Of a DNA stretch of 12,532 bases, positions 1-6,271 are shown one piece after another. The notes under the pieces are model-generated. The model saw nothing but the letters and a program-made list of their open reading frames with translations, was not told the DNA's origin and did no database searches. Within the stretch, counting starts at the first letter, position 1. Each line of letters begins with the position of its first letter. The stretch is from an uncultured candidate division Zixibacteria bacterium. GTDB lineage: Bacteria; Zixibacteria; MSB-5A5; GN15; FEB-12. The position numbers were made by a program, and so were the translations under genes. The stretch is from NCBI GenBank assembly GCA_913009765.1, contig CAJVYT010000084.1:1-12532 (forward strand). The letters run 5' to 3'.

Positions 1-1
1 T

Positions 2-616
2 GGTGAAATTTCTCAGCTACTGCAGGTAAAATTACTTCGTGTGATACAGGAACGGATATATGAACCTTTGGGTGGAACAGATTCGATTAAAACAGATGTT
101 CGTATAATAGCAGCTACAAATAAAAAAATAGAAAAACTTGTGAAATCCGGTCAGTTTAGAGAAGATTTTTATTATAGAATAAATGTAATGCGAATAAAAC
201 TTCCCCCTCTTCGAGAGCGTAGAGAAGATATTCCACTGTTGATAAAACATTTTATTCGACGGTTTAATAATTTGAAAAATAAATATATTTCCGACATCTC
301 TCCTGAGGCACTTGTTGTATTGGTGAATTATGATTTTCCGGGAAATATAAGAGAACTAGAAAACATTATTGAACATGCTTTTGTTTTATGTAAAAATAAA
401 ATAATTGAGCTCAATGATTTACCGGAAAGTTTTAGCAGCAAAGTAGTGCCGTCTTTGATAAAACCAACATCGATGGATCAATTGGAATCTGAATATTTAT
501 TGGAAGCTCTGAAAAGAAATAATTGGAACAGAAAAAAAACAGCTGAGGAACTTGGTATTCATAAAACCACACTTTGGCGTAAAATAAAAAAATTAAACAT
601 TCAATCTCTTTCCTAA
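2..616 (+). CDS. Sigma-54-dependent transcriptional activator (bEBP), C-terminal part, 5' truncated by window edge
   Basis: The open frame runs in from the left edge, so the N-terminal sensor or receiver domain, Walker A and GAFTGA loop lie outside the window. The 204 residues present begin GEISQLLQVKLLRV, the conserved stretch just after Walker B in the AAA+ domain of sigma-54 activators. They continue with sensor I (RIIAATN), the arginine-finger region (FREDFYYRINV), LPPLRERREDI and sensor II (PGNIRELEN). The last 45 or so residues form a Fis-type helix-turn-helix (KKTAEELGIHKTTLWRKIKKL). Such proteins bind enhancer-like sites and use ATP to open sigma-54 RNA polymerase promoters. It lies directly upstream of, and in the same direction as, a cluster preceded by two inverted repeats and a -24/-12 promoter, so it is probably the cognate regulator. 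The family call is secure; the target is inferred. Confidence 0.95.
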   Translation, partial: GEISQLLQVKLLRVIQERIYEPLGGTDSIKTDVRIIAATNKKIEKLVKSGQFREDFYYRINVMRIKLPPLRERREDIPLLIKHFIRRFNNLKNKYISDISPEALVVLVNYDFPGNIRELENIIEHAFVLCKNKIIELNDLPESFSSKVVPSLIKPTSMDQLESEYLLEALKRNNWNRKKTAEELGIHKTTLWRKIKKLNIQSLS

Positions 617-623
617 AAAATGG

Positions 624-637
624 TTGCTTAATCGCAA
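624..637. promoter_or_regulatory. Candidate activator-binding site 1 (inverted repeat TTGC-N6-GCAA)
   Basis: The sequence TTGCTTAATCGCAA has 4-bp inverted arms. It shares its outer bases and the CGCAA end with a second copy 32 bp downstream. The centre is about 164 bp upstream of the start point predicted for the sigma-54 promoter at 769-784, a usual enhancer distance for bEBPs. Binding by the adjacent activator is inferred. Confidence 0.5.
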
Positions 638-655
638 TCGTACTCTGCTTAAAGA

Positions 656-669
656 TTGCGATAACGCAA
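656..669. promoter_or_regulatory. Candidate activator-binding site 2 (inverted repeat TTGCG-N4-CGCAA)
   Basis: TTGCGATAACGCAA has perfect 5-bp arms. It lies exactly 32 bp (about three helical turns) from site 1, so both copies would face the same side of the DNA. It is not followed by a T-run, which argues against a terminator for the upstream gene. It is the better conserved of the pair and lies about 132 bp upstream of the predicted start point. Confidence 0.55.
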
Positions 670-768
670 TAAAATATAACAGTCTCTTATTTTTCCCTTT
701 ACGTTAAAATCTTATATCATGTTGATAAACAATAGGATAACTATTGCTATTTAATCAATGAGTAATAA

Positions 769-784
769 TGGCACATATTATGCT
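769..784 (+). promoter_or_regulatory. Sigma-54 (-24/-12) promoter for the ORP-like cluster
   Basis: TGGCACATATTATGCT matches the TGGCACG-N4-TTGCW consensus at 10 of 12 defined positions and has the invariant GG-N10-GC spacing (GG at 770-771, GC at 782-783). It sits downstream of a sigma-54 activator gene and of two inverted repeats. The expected start of transcription is near 795, only a couple of bases before the likely ATG at 797. That implies a very short or absent leader, or else a chance match. Confidence 0.65.
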
Positions 785-796
785 ATAAATATGATT

Positions 797-1192
797 ATGA
801 AAAAGAAGGTTGCAATTTCGATATGGAATAAAAGAGTGTCTCCGGTAATGGACACTGCGAGTCAGCTACTTATTTTTACAACTGATGATGAGCGGCAGGA
901 AGTTTTGAAAGAGATAGTTCCTATTCCTCAATCAAATATTACAGACCGGATAAATTATTTTGTAAGTAAAGGAATAACAATTTTGTTTTGTGGAGCAATA
1001 TCACATCATTTTGAACAAGCTCTGAGAGCATCGGGAATTGAAGTGCAGCCTTTTTTGGGTGGTAATGTAGATGATATAATTATTGCTTACTTGAATGGTA
1101 CATTTCAAAGTAATAATTTTCTTCTACCGGGATGTAAACGCGGTCATCGAAAAGGTAGAAGAGGCAGACGCAGCAGGAAACTATTAAATTAA
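797..1192 (+). CDS. COG1433 NifX/ORP-like iron-molybdenum-cofactor-binding domain protein, basic C-terminus (paralogue A)
   Basis: The 131-residue product begins MKKKVAISIWNKRVSPVMDT, the standard opening of the dinitrogenase iron-molybdenum cofactor biosynthesis family (PF02579/COG1433). Members bind metal-sulfur clusters in nitrogenase maturation or in the orange protein. The fold runs to about residue 101 (YLNGTF). After LLPGC (Cys113) comes a short tail very rich in Lys and Arg, residues 114-128. I start it at ATG 797 because family homology begins there. In-frame ATGs at 758 and 791 would add non-homologous residues, and the one at 758 would put the sigma-54 promoter inside the gene. No Shine-Dalgarno precedes any of the three starts, which fits a leaderless or near-leaderless message. 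It is the first gene after the promoter. Confidence 0.85.
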   Translation: MKKKVAISIWNKRVSPVMDTASQLLIFTTDDERQEVLKEIVPIPQSNITDRINYFVSKGITILFCGAISHHFEQALRASGIEVQPFLGGNVDDIIIAYLNGTFQSNNFLLPGCKRGHRKGRRGRRSRKLLN

Positions 1193-1213
1193 ATATTAAA
1201 GAAAGCGGAAAGT

Positions 1214-1573
1214 ATGTTAATAGCAATTTCATCAAAAGGCTTGGATATTCACAGTTCAGTGGATGAGCGATTTGGACGGGCAAATTATTTTATTATCTAT
1301 AATACTGATTCAAATAGTTTTGAATCTCTTAATAATGAAACAAATGCAAAATCTTCACAGGGTGTTGGAATTAAGACAGTTGAATTACTTTCAAGTAAAA
1401 ATATCGATGTAGTAATTTCCGGAAATTTTGGACCTCAAGCTTTTAGTGCTTTAAATACTGCTAAAATAAAAGCTGCATTGTGGTCGAATGGTAAAGTATC
1501 AGAAGCTGTTGATTTAGCCTGTAATAATAAACTTGAGTTTTGTACAGAGGCAAATGTCGATGGTCATTGGTAG
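1214..1573 (+). CDS. COG1433 NifX/ORP-like protein (paralogue B)
   Basis: The 119-residue protein has the full PF02579 pattern: MLIAISSKGLD, VDERFGRANYFIIYN near residues 17-31, GVGIKTVELL near 51-60, and ISGNFGPQAFSAL near 69-81. It resembles the product of 5898-6230 much more than its immediate neighbour, so those two form one subfamily. The C-terminal tail ends in GHW. It starts 21 bases after the preceding stop with only a weak purine-rich site (GGAAAG), so it is probably cotranscribed and reached by ribosomes already on the message. The role is presumed to be binding or transfer of a metal-sulfur cluster in the cytoplasm; the cofactor cannot be read from sequence. Confidence 0.85.
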   Translation: MLIAISSKGLDIHSSVDERFGRANYFIIYNTDSNSFESLNNETNAKSSQGVGIKTVELLSSKNIDVVISGNFGPQAFSALNTAKIKAALWSNGKVSEAVDLACNNKLEFCTEANVDGHW

Positions 1574-1632
1574 TAACAAATATGTAATTTTAATGTATAG
1601 GTGATGTTAATCTTTAAGAAAGGATGCATATA

Positions 1633-2025
1633 ATGCCAAGAGGAGATAAAACAGGACCGATGGGGAACGGTGCAATGACAGGACGCGGAGAAGGACTTTG
1701 TGTCGGAAATAATAACCCCGGTTTTATGAATCAATCGTTTGGGAGAGGTAATGGAAGAGGGTGTGGAGTTGGTCGAAGACAAGGCGGCGGAAGAAATAGA
1801 CACCAAAATTTTGTCGGTAGATTTGCAGGAACATCCCCAAGAAATTTTAATTCGCAAGTTCCGGTTGAAGAAATAGTCACATCTTCTCAGCAGGAAGAAT
1901 TAAATTCTCTCAAAGAACAAGCTCAATCTTTAAAAGAAGCACTTCAAAATATTGAACGACAAGTAAACAATATTCAAAATAAGATTGAGAATAAAGACAA
2001 TATGTCAAAGGATTCAGAAGATTAA
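1633..2025 (+). CDS. DUF5320 family protein with C-terminal coiled coil
   Basis: The 130-residue product opens [21 protein letters not shown], the signature of DUF5320 proteins, which recur next to COG1433 and ferredoxin-MinD genes in anaerobes. Residues 17-55 are Gly/Arg rich with Cys23 and Cys44. Residues about 86-121 form a Leu/Gln-rich heptad-like coiled coil ([18 protein letters not shown]), and the tail is acidic. I chose ATG 1633 over the in-frame ATG at 1624 because the family signature starts there and AAAGGA at 1619-1624 gives normal ribosome-site spacing; the 1624 ATG overlaps that site. The function is unknown. A scaffold or partner role in the cluster's complex is an inference. 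Confidence 0.85.
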   Translation: MPRGDKTGPMGNGAMTGRGEGLCVGNNNPGFMNQSFGRGNGRGCGVGRRQGGGRNRHQNFVGRFAGTSPRNFNSQVPVEEIVTSSQQEELNSLKEQAQSLKEALQNIERQVNNIQNKIENKDNMSKDSED

Positions 2026-2036
2026 GCGAGGATAAT

Positions 2037-2264
2037 ATGTTAAATAGATCTCAAGATAAAAATAATGACGGTGGTCGGGGTCAAGGCGGCGGCGGTGGTC
2101 GAGGAAAAGGCGGCGGACGCGGCAGGAAAAGCGGTGGTAAAGGGTTAGGTCCCGGTAATAATTGTATTTGTCCTAATTGTGGAAAAACAATTCCGCACAA
2201 GCAAGGTGTACCTTGTGTGGAAACAACTTGTCCTGAATGTGGACAATTGATGAATAGAGAATAA
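2037..2264 (+). CDS. Small Gly/Arg-rich protein with C-terminal Cys-rich (zinc-ribbon-like) domain
   Basis: The 75-residue protein has two halves. Residues 12-40 are almost entirely Gly, Arg and Lys and are likely disordered. Residues 43-68 carry six cysteines (43, 45, 48, 60, 65, 68) in a CICPNCG ... CPECG arrangement that should bind zinc or an Fe-S centre. Similar short proteins accompany DUF5320 genes, but I know of no assigned function. A GAGG ribosome site at 2028-2031 precedes ATG 2037, and the stop is immediately followed by the ATG of the next gene, so the two are probably translationally coupled. It could be a metal-delivery or nucleic-acid-contacting accessory. Confidence 0.8.
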   Translation: MLNRSQDKNNDGGRGQGGGGGRGKGGGRGRKSGGKGLGPGNNCICPNCGKTIPHKQGVPCVETTCPECGQLMNRE

Positions 2265-3149
2265 ATGCTGCCGGAAAGTAATTTAAAAATATCTATTGCA
2301 AGTGGTAAAGGTGGCACCGGTAAAACAACGATTGCCACCAACCTTGCTTTAGCATTTGCCCAGCAGGGATATGATAGTACATATATTGATTGTGATGTTG
2401 AAGAGCCTAACGGACGAATATTTTTAAAACCAAAAATTAAGAAACAATTTAATGCGTCTGTTTTAGTCCCGGTAGTTGACAGTACAAAATGTACGCTTTG
2501 CGGAGAATGCTCAAAAGCCTGTGAGTACCATGCTATTGCTGTTTTGGGAAAATCTGTGGAAGTATTTTCTTCATTATGCCATGGATGCGGTGGATGTTTG
2601 GATGTGTGTCCGGAGGATGCAATTGAAGAAGTTCCAAGAACTATCGGAACAATAAATCATGGTAGAGGAATGAATGTTTCTTTTTATGAGGGACGGCTGA
2701 ATATAGGAGAAGCAATTTCACCGCCGGTTACCAAAAAATTACGAGAGCTTAGTGAACATTCTCAAATATCTATTTTAGATGCTCCTCCCGGAACGTCTTG
2801 TCCAACTATAGAAGCGATTCATGATACTGATGTTGTAGTGTTGGTGACAGAACCGACTCCTTTTGGTTTACATGATCTTACTTTGGCAGTTGAAATGGTC
2901 AGAGAACTTAAATTACCGTTTGGGGTTTTAATCAATCGTTCGAATATAGGAAATAACAAAACTATAGAATATTGTCTACGTGAAAATATTGATATTTTAT
3001 TACAGCTTCCATTTGATAGAGAAGTTGCTGAGGTATATTCACGAGGGGAGATGATAATTGATATTAACGATACATATAAAAATTATTTTAATTCGCTAAT
3101 CCAAAAAATCAAAGAGATGGTACATCATGAGAGAACTAATTGTAATTAG
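2265..3149 (+). CDS. MinD-superfamily P-loop ATPase with inserted 2x[4Fe-4S] ferredoxin domain (COG1149), copy 1
   Basis: The 294-residue protein has a deviant Walker A motif (SGKGGTGKTT, residues 13-22) and a second nucleotide-binding motif LDAPPGTSC at 171-179, as in the MinD/Mrp/NifH family. Inserted between them is a bacterial ferredoxin domain with two CX2CX2CX3C motifs: Cys76/79/82/86 and Cys105/108/111/115. COG1149 proteins are cytoplasmic ATPases typical of strict anaerobes, where they occur in pairs with COG1433 proteins, for example in the ORP complex of Desulfovibrio. ATP-driven transfer or insertion of a metal-sulfur cluster is the usual proposal. The ATG directly abuts the preceding TAA, and the 3' end overlaps the next ATPase gene by 23 bases. 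Confidence 0.92.
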   Translation: MLPESNLKISIASGKGGTGKTTIATNLALAFAQQGYDSTYIDCDVEEPNGRIFLKPKIKKQFNASVLVPVVDSTKCTLCGECSKACEYHAIAVLGKSVEVFSSLCHGCGGCLDVCPEDAIEEVPRTIGTINHGRGMNVSFYEGRLNIGEAISPPVTKKLRELSEHSQISILDAPPGTSCPTIEAIHDTDVVVLVTEPTPFGLHDLTLAVEMVRELKLPFGVLINRSNIGNNKTIEYCLRENIDILLQLPFDREVAEVYSRGEMIIDINDTYKNYFNSLIQKIKEMVHHERTNCN

Positions 3150-4038
3150 CGGAAAAGGCGGAACAGGAAAAACAAGTATAACCGGAGCGTTAGCATCTTT
3201 AGCCAATAAAGCAACATTGGTAGATTGTGATGTTGATGCTGCCGATCTTCATTTAATAATAGATCATTCAGTTTCTAAAGAAACTGATTTTATTGGAGGG
3301 AAACAAGCATCTATCAATGAGCAGAGATGCACCAATTGTGGAGTTTGTGTTGAATACTGTCGTTTTGATGCGATCAAATACTCACTGCATCAGCAAAATG
3401 AAAACAATAAACGTTATTGGATTGATAAGTATACATGTGACGGCTGTGGTGTTTGTGTAAGGCATTGTCCTGAAAATGCGATAGACTTTAATGAAGTTAT
3501 CAGCGGTAAATGGTATCTCTCTCATACTCAGGATAGTTCTTTTTTACATGCTCAATTAGGGATTGCTCAGGCAAATTCAGGTAAGTTGGTATCGTTACTT
3601 CGCCAACAAGCAAGGATAGAAGCCGAAAAATATAATTCTAATCTTATACTCGTAGATGGTCCCCCCGGTATTGGTTGTCCGGTAATAGCTTCAATAACGG
3701 GAGCATCGTATGTCTTAATTGTAACAGAACCTTCATTATCAGCATTACATGATATGGAAAGATTAGTGAAATTAACAAATCATTTTAATGTTCCTGTTGG
3801 TATTTGTATTAATAAATTTGATATTAATACAGATATTTCAAAAAAAATAAAAGAGTTTTCTCAGAATAAAAATATAAAAAAATTAGGGAGAATTCCTTAT
3901 GATTTGACAGTAACAGAAGCACAATTGGCAGGCACTACAATAGTGAATCACGAATCGGAAAAATTATCCAAAGAGATTTTAGAATTATGGGAAAATCTTG
4001 AGGAAGAAATGAAATTAAAACAAAATTTTAAAGTATAA
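3127..4038 (+). CDS. MinD-superfamily P-loop ATPase with inserted 2x[4Fe-4S] ferredoxin domain (COG1149), copy 2
   Basis: This 303-residue paralogue of the preceding gene has Walker A SGKGGTGKTS at residues 8-17, CDVDAAD at 34-40 and VDGPPGIGC at 176-184. Its inserted ferredoxin domain uses Cys68/71/74/78 and Cys104/107/110/114. The loop between its two cluster motifs is several residues longer than in copy 1 (it includes HQQNENNKRYW). The start overlaps the end of copy 1 by 23 bases and is preceded by GAGATGG, so translation of the two should be coupled. That fits a heterodimer, because MinD-type ATPases act as dimers around two ATPs. Pairs like this are the rule in ORP-type loci. The heterodimer is inferred. 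Confidence 0.92.
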   Translation: MRELIVISGKGGTGKTSITGALASLANKATLVDCDVDAADLHLIIDHSVSKETDFIGGKQASINEQRCTNCGVCVEYCRFDAIKYSLHQQNENNKRYWIDKYTCDGCGVCVRHCPENAIDFNEVISGKWYLSHTQDSSFLHAQLGIAQANSGKLVSLLRQQARIEAEKYNSNLILVDGPPGIGCPVIASITGASYVLIVTEPSLSALHDMERLVKLTNHFNVPVGICINKFDINTDISKKIKEFSQNKNIKKLGRIPYDLTVTEAQLAGTTIVNHESEKLSKEILELWENLEEEMKLKQNFKV

Positions 4039-4062
4039 TAATATTTAAAGATGGAGTAAGAT

Positions 4063-4434
4063 ATGAAAATAGCAATACCGGTAGCAGATGGTCTTTTATG
4101 TTCACACTTTGGACAATGCCAACAATTTGCAGTTATTGAAGTTGATGATGAAGCAAAACAAATTATTACACAAGAAATGTTAACTCCGCCACCGCATGAA
4201 CCGGGGTCGTTTCCGGCATGGTTAAGTGAAATGGGATGTAATCTTATTATTGCCGGTGGTATAGGCGGACGAGCTGTTGCCTTGTTTGAACAAAACGGTA
4301 TTGAGGTTATTATGGGAACTCAAAACAATGAACCTGTAGAAATTGTAAATGAGTACTTAAGCAATAATTTAAAAAATGGTAAAAATTTGTGTGGTGAACC
4401 CGGGTATGAGTCTCGTAAAACCTGTGAAGAGTAG
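4063..4434 (+). CDS. COG1433 NifX/ORP-like protein (paralogue C)
   Basis: The 123-residue protein opens MKIAIPVADGLLCSHFGQCQQFAVIEVD and contains LTPPPHEPGSFPAWL and IAGGIGGRAVALF, the form of PF02579 that accompanies ferredoxin-MinD pairs in anaerobes. The SHFGQC motif (His15 and Cys19, with Cys13 nearby) offers possible metal ligands. The tail after residue 105 (NLCGEPGYESRKTCEE) is longer than I expect for the subfamily and adds two cysteines. A clear GGAG site lies at 4053-4056, 6 bases before the ATG. It follows the two ATPase genes closely and probably interacts with them as cluster carrier or recipient. The actual cofactor is not evident. Confidence 0.88.
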   Translation: MKIAIPVADGLLCSHFGQCQQFAVIEVDDEAKQIITQEMLTPPPHEPGSFPAWLSEMGCNLIIAGGIGGRAVALFEQNGIEVIMGTQNNEPVEIVNEYLSNNLKNGKNLCGEPGYESRKTCEE

Positions 4435-4441
4435 TATGGGT

Positions 4442-4665
4442 AGTTTAAACCCGAAGGTTCTTATCTTATGATTCCGAAAATACTACTGGATGACGGTAAA
4501 GATTCAATGTCTTTCTGTAAAAACCTCTTAAAAGAAGCTAAAGTATCAACATCACCGGGCATAGCTTTTGGACCATCGGGTGAAAGTCATTTGAGACTTT
4601 CTTTCTGTGTTCCTTTGGATGAAATGAATAAAGCTTTTGACAGGATAGAAAAATTGTATCTTTAA
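4442..4665 (+). pseudogene. Remnant 3' end of a class I PLP-dependent aminotransferase
   Basis: The frame ending at 4665 translates to the C-terminal end of fold-type I aminotransferases. The landmarks are KPEGSYLMIPKI, then FCKNLLKEAKVSTSPGIAFGP, then HLRLSF with the arginine that binds the substrate carboxylate. The matching region starts at about 4444, upstream of the first ATG (4468) and just after an in-frame TAG at 4441, and the PLP-lysine domain is absent. This therefore looks like the decayed tail of a lost gene. A 65-residue product could still be made from ATG 4468, since AAGG at 4454-4457 is suitably spaced, but it could not be an aminotransferase. It lies between COG1433 paralogue C and the radical SAM gene in the same direction. 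Confidence 0.7.
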
Positions 4666-4694
4666 ATCTATTGTTAATTTAAAGGAGTTTGATA

Positions 4695-5636
4695 ATGTAT
4701 GTATACGGACCTGTACCATCAAGACGGCTAGGGCGTTCTTTGGGAGTATCACTAATACCTCCAAAAACATGTTCTTATAGCTGTGTATATTGTCAACTGG
4801 GGAGAACAACTTCTTTGCAAGTTGAACGTAAGAGTTTTTTCCCAAAAGAAGATATTCTTAAAGAAATTATTAATTCAAAACATTTAAAACAAACTGATGT
4901 TATTACTTTTGTAGGAGACGGAGAGCCGACTCTCAGTAAGGATTTAGGATGGATAATCAATAAATGTAAAGAACAGTTAGATATACCGACAGCTGTTATT
5001 ACAAACGGTTCTTTGTTATATTTAAAAGAAGTAAGAGAAAATTTAAAAAATGCAGATATTGTCATCCCATCAATAGATGCCGGCAATAAAAAAATATTTA
5101 ATCGTATAAATAGACCGCATCCAAAACTTGCGTTTGACACTATAATTCAAGGTCAAATAGATTTTCGAAGCGAATTTAACGGGCAACTTTGGTTAGAAGT
5201 TATGCTCGTTCATGAACTAAATGATACCAAAGAAGAGTTGGTCAGCATAAAAAATATTGTTGAAAAAGTACATCCCGATAGAGTTTATTTTATGACCCCT
5301 ATAAGACCGCCTGCCGAATCTTGGGTGCTGCCTTCAAATCCGAAAAATATTATTGACGCACAACATATTATCGGAAAAGGAATTTCTATTGAGAATCTTG
5401 AGATAGGAGAATTTGATGTCAACGATTTTGAAAATGCTAAAGTTGCTATTCTTGAAATTGGTTCACGACACCCTCTGCGGATGGAGCAGGTACTATCAAT
5501 AGAAGAAAAATACTTTAAACCCGGTATTGTAGAACAGATGATTGAAGAAAATGAATTAGTGAAAATTACATATAATAATGAAGAGTTTTTGCTTCCTGCA
5601 CATTTTGTGTTGGGGAAAAAAGATATGCCTGTATGA
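4695..5636 (+). CDS. Radical SAM protein, COG0731 (wyosine-synthase-like) family
   Basis: The 313-residue protein begins MYVYGPVPSRRLGRSLGVSL, the family opening, followed by the radical SAM cluster motif with Cys26, Cys30 and Cys33 (CSYSCVYC). VGDGEPTL at 73-80 is the SAM-binding GxGEPT-like motif. Residues from about 240 onward form a short C-terminal domain with a winged-helix look. COG0731 includes archaeal tRNA wyosine enzymes, but bacterial members such as this occur beside COG1433 genes and have no established substrate. A role in maturing the cluster or a partner protein, as NifB does for nitrogenase, is an inference. ATG 4695 is chosen over TTG 4689 because AAAGGAG at 4681-4687 is then 7 bases away and homology starts there. 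Confidence 0.9.
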   Translation: MYVYGPVPSRRLGRSLGVSLIPPKTCSYSCVYCQLGRTTSLQVERKSFFPKEDILKEIINSKHLKQTDVITFVGDGEPTLSKDLGWIINKCKEQLDIPTAVITNGSLLYLKEVRENLKNADIVIPSIDAGNKKIFNRINRPHPKLAFDTIIQGQIDFRSEFNGQLWLEVMLVHELNDTKEELVSIKNIVEKVHPDRVYFMTPIRPPAESWVLPSNPKNIIDAQHIIGKGISIENLEIGEFDVNDFENAKVAILEIGSRHPLRMEQVLSIEEKYFKPGIVEQMIEENELVKITYNNEEFLLPAHFVLGKKDMPV

Positions 5637-5648
5637 GGTTATGATAGA

Positions 5649-5852
5649 ATGAGTGTTACAAAAGATACTTTAATAGAAGAATTGGTTAAAATAATTCCGC
5701 AGTCAGTTTCTTATTTGATGGAAAAAGGAATTCGATGTATTCGCTGCGGAGAACCTATTTGGGGAACTCTTGAAGAAGCTTCAAAAGAAAAGGGGTTTAC
5801 TGATAAAGAAATAACAGAGTTTGTTGATGATTTAAACAAACTTTCAAATTAA
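5649..5852 (+). CDS. DUF1858 domain protein
   Basis: The 67-residue protein matches DUF1858 along its full length: a helix (TLIEELVKIIPQSVSYLMEKG), then CIRCG with Cys30 and Cys33, then EPIWGTLEEASKEKGF. The domain is linked with redox-active disulfides and is often found next to hybrid-cluster and Fe-S proteins in anaerobes. Its GAGG ribosome site overlaps the TGA stop of the radical SAM gene, so both are on one message and probably coupled. It may bind a metal or act as a thiol redox partner; neither is shown. Confidence 0.85.
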   Translation: MSVTKDTLIEELVKIIPQSVSYLMEKGIRCIRCGEPIWGTLEEASKEKGFTDKEITEFVDDLNKLSN

Positions 5853-5897
5853 GAGAGAAATCTTAAAAAGAATTCATATAATAGACAAGGAGAATGT

Positions 5898-6230
5898 ATG
5901 AAAATTGCGATAGCGTCTCAGGGAAAAGAACTTTCGAGTAATGTAGATCCTCGATTTGGTCGGGCTTCATATATATTAATATTTGATACCAATACCCGGC
6001 AAATGGAAGTTTTAGATAATCGGGAATCGTCGGAAGCTGTCGGTGGGGCAGGAGTAAAGACCGCTGAAACTATTGTTGAAAAAAATGCTGAGTGTATTGT
6101 CTCTCAAAATTTTGGTCCTAAAGCTCTGCAGGTTTTTAAATCTGCCGATGTAAAAGCTGCCGTTATTTCCAGTGGGACAATTGAGGAAGCAATTGAAAAA
6201 ATAAAGAATGGAATGTTTCATAGTGTATGA
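5898..6230 (+). CDS. COG1433 NifX/ORP-like protein (paralogue D)
   Basis: The 110-residue protein has MKIAIASQGKELSSNVDPRFGRASYILIFD, then GGAGVKTAETI, then SQNFGPKALQVF, and is complete for PF02579 without a tail. It is the closest relative in the window to paralogue B (1214-1573), sharing VD-RFGRA-Y and NFGP-A blocks, so the two likely arose by duplication within this locus or its ancestor. AAGGAG at 5887-5892, 5 bases before the ATG, is the strongest ribosome site in the left cluster, suggesting good expression. Of the four paralogues it is the nearest in size and form to the single-domain orange protein, but I cannot show that it carries the Mo-Cu cluster. Confidence 0.88.
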   Translation: MKIAIASQGKELSSNVDPRFGRASYILIFDTNTRQMEVLDNRESSEAVGGAGVKTAETIVEKNAECIVSQNFGPKALQVFKSADVKAAVISSGTIEEAIEKIKNGMFHSV

Positions 6231-6232
6231 TT

Positions 6233-6253
6233 TAGTTTTTTCTACTAAAACTA
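6233..6253. other. Short AT-rich stem-loop
   Basis: TAGTTTT and AAAACTA form a perfect 7-bp stem around a 7-base loop in the gap between paralogue D and the CGGC gene. It has only one G-C pair and no T-run after it, so it is a weak hairpin. It could affect mRNA stability or be chance in AT-rich DNA. Confidence 0.3.
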
Positions 6254-6271
6254 CATAAATACGAGGTTGGT

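Noticed and set aside
735..747. Second -24/-12-like element (GG ... TTGCTAT)
   Set aside because: The spacing is GG-N9-GC, one base short, and the -24 half (AGGATA) is poor.
722..750. Possible sigma-70 promoter TTGATA-N17-TGCTAT
   Set aside because: The -35 is fair but the -10 matches only 3 of 6; such hits are common in AT-rich DNA, and the -24/-12 element nearby is much stronger.
758..796. Upstream ATG at 758 as the start of the first COG1433 gene
   Set aside because: The added residues match nothing in the family, no ribosome site precedes it, and the segment contains the strong sigma-54 promoter match.
2081..2341. Proline-rich open frame on the - strand
   Set aside because: It is the antisense reading of the Gly-rich coding stretch; no family resemblance and no ribosome site.
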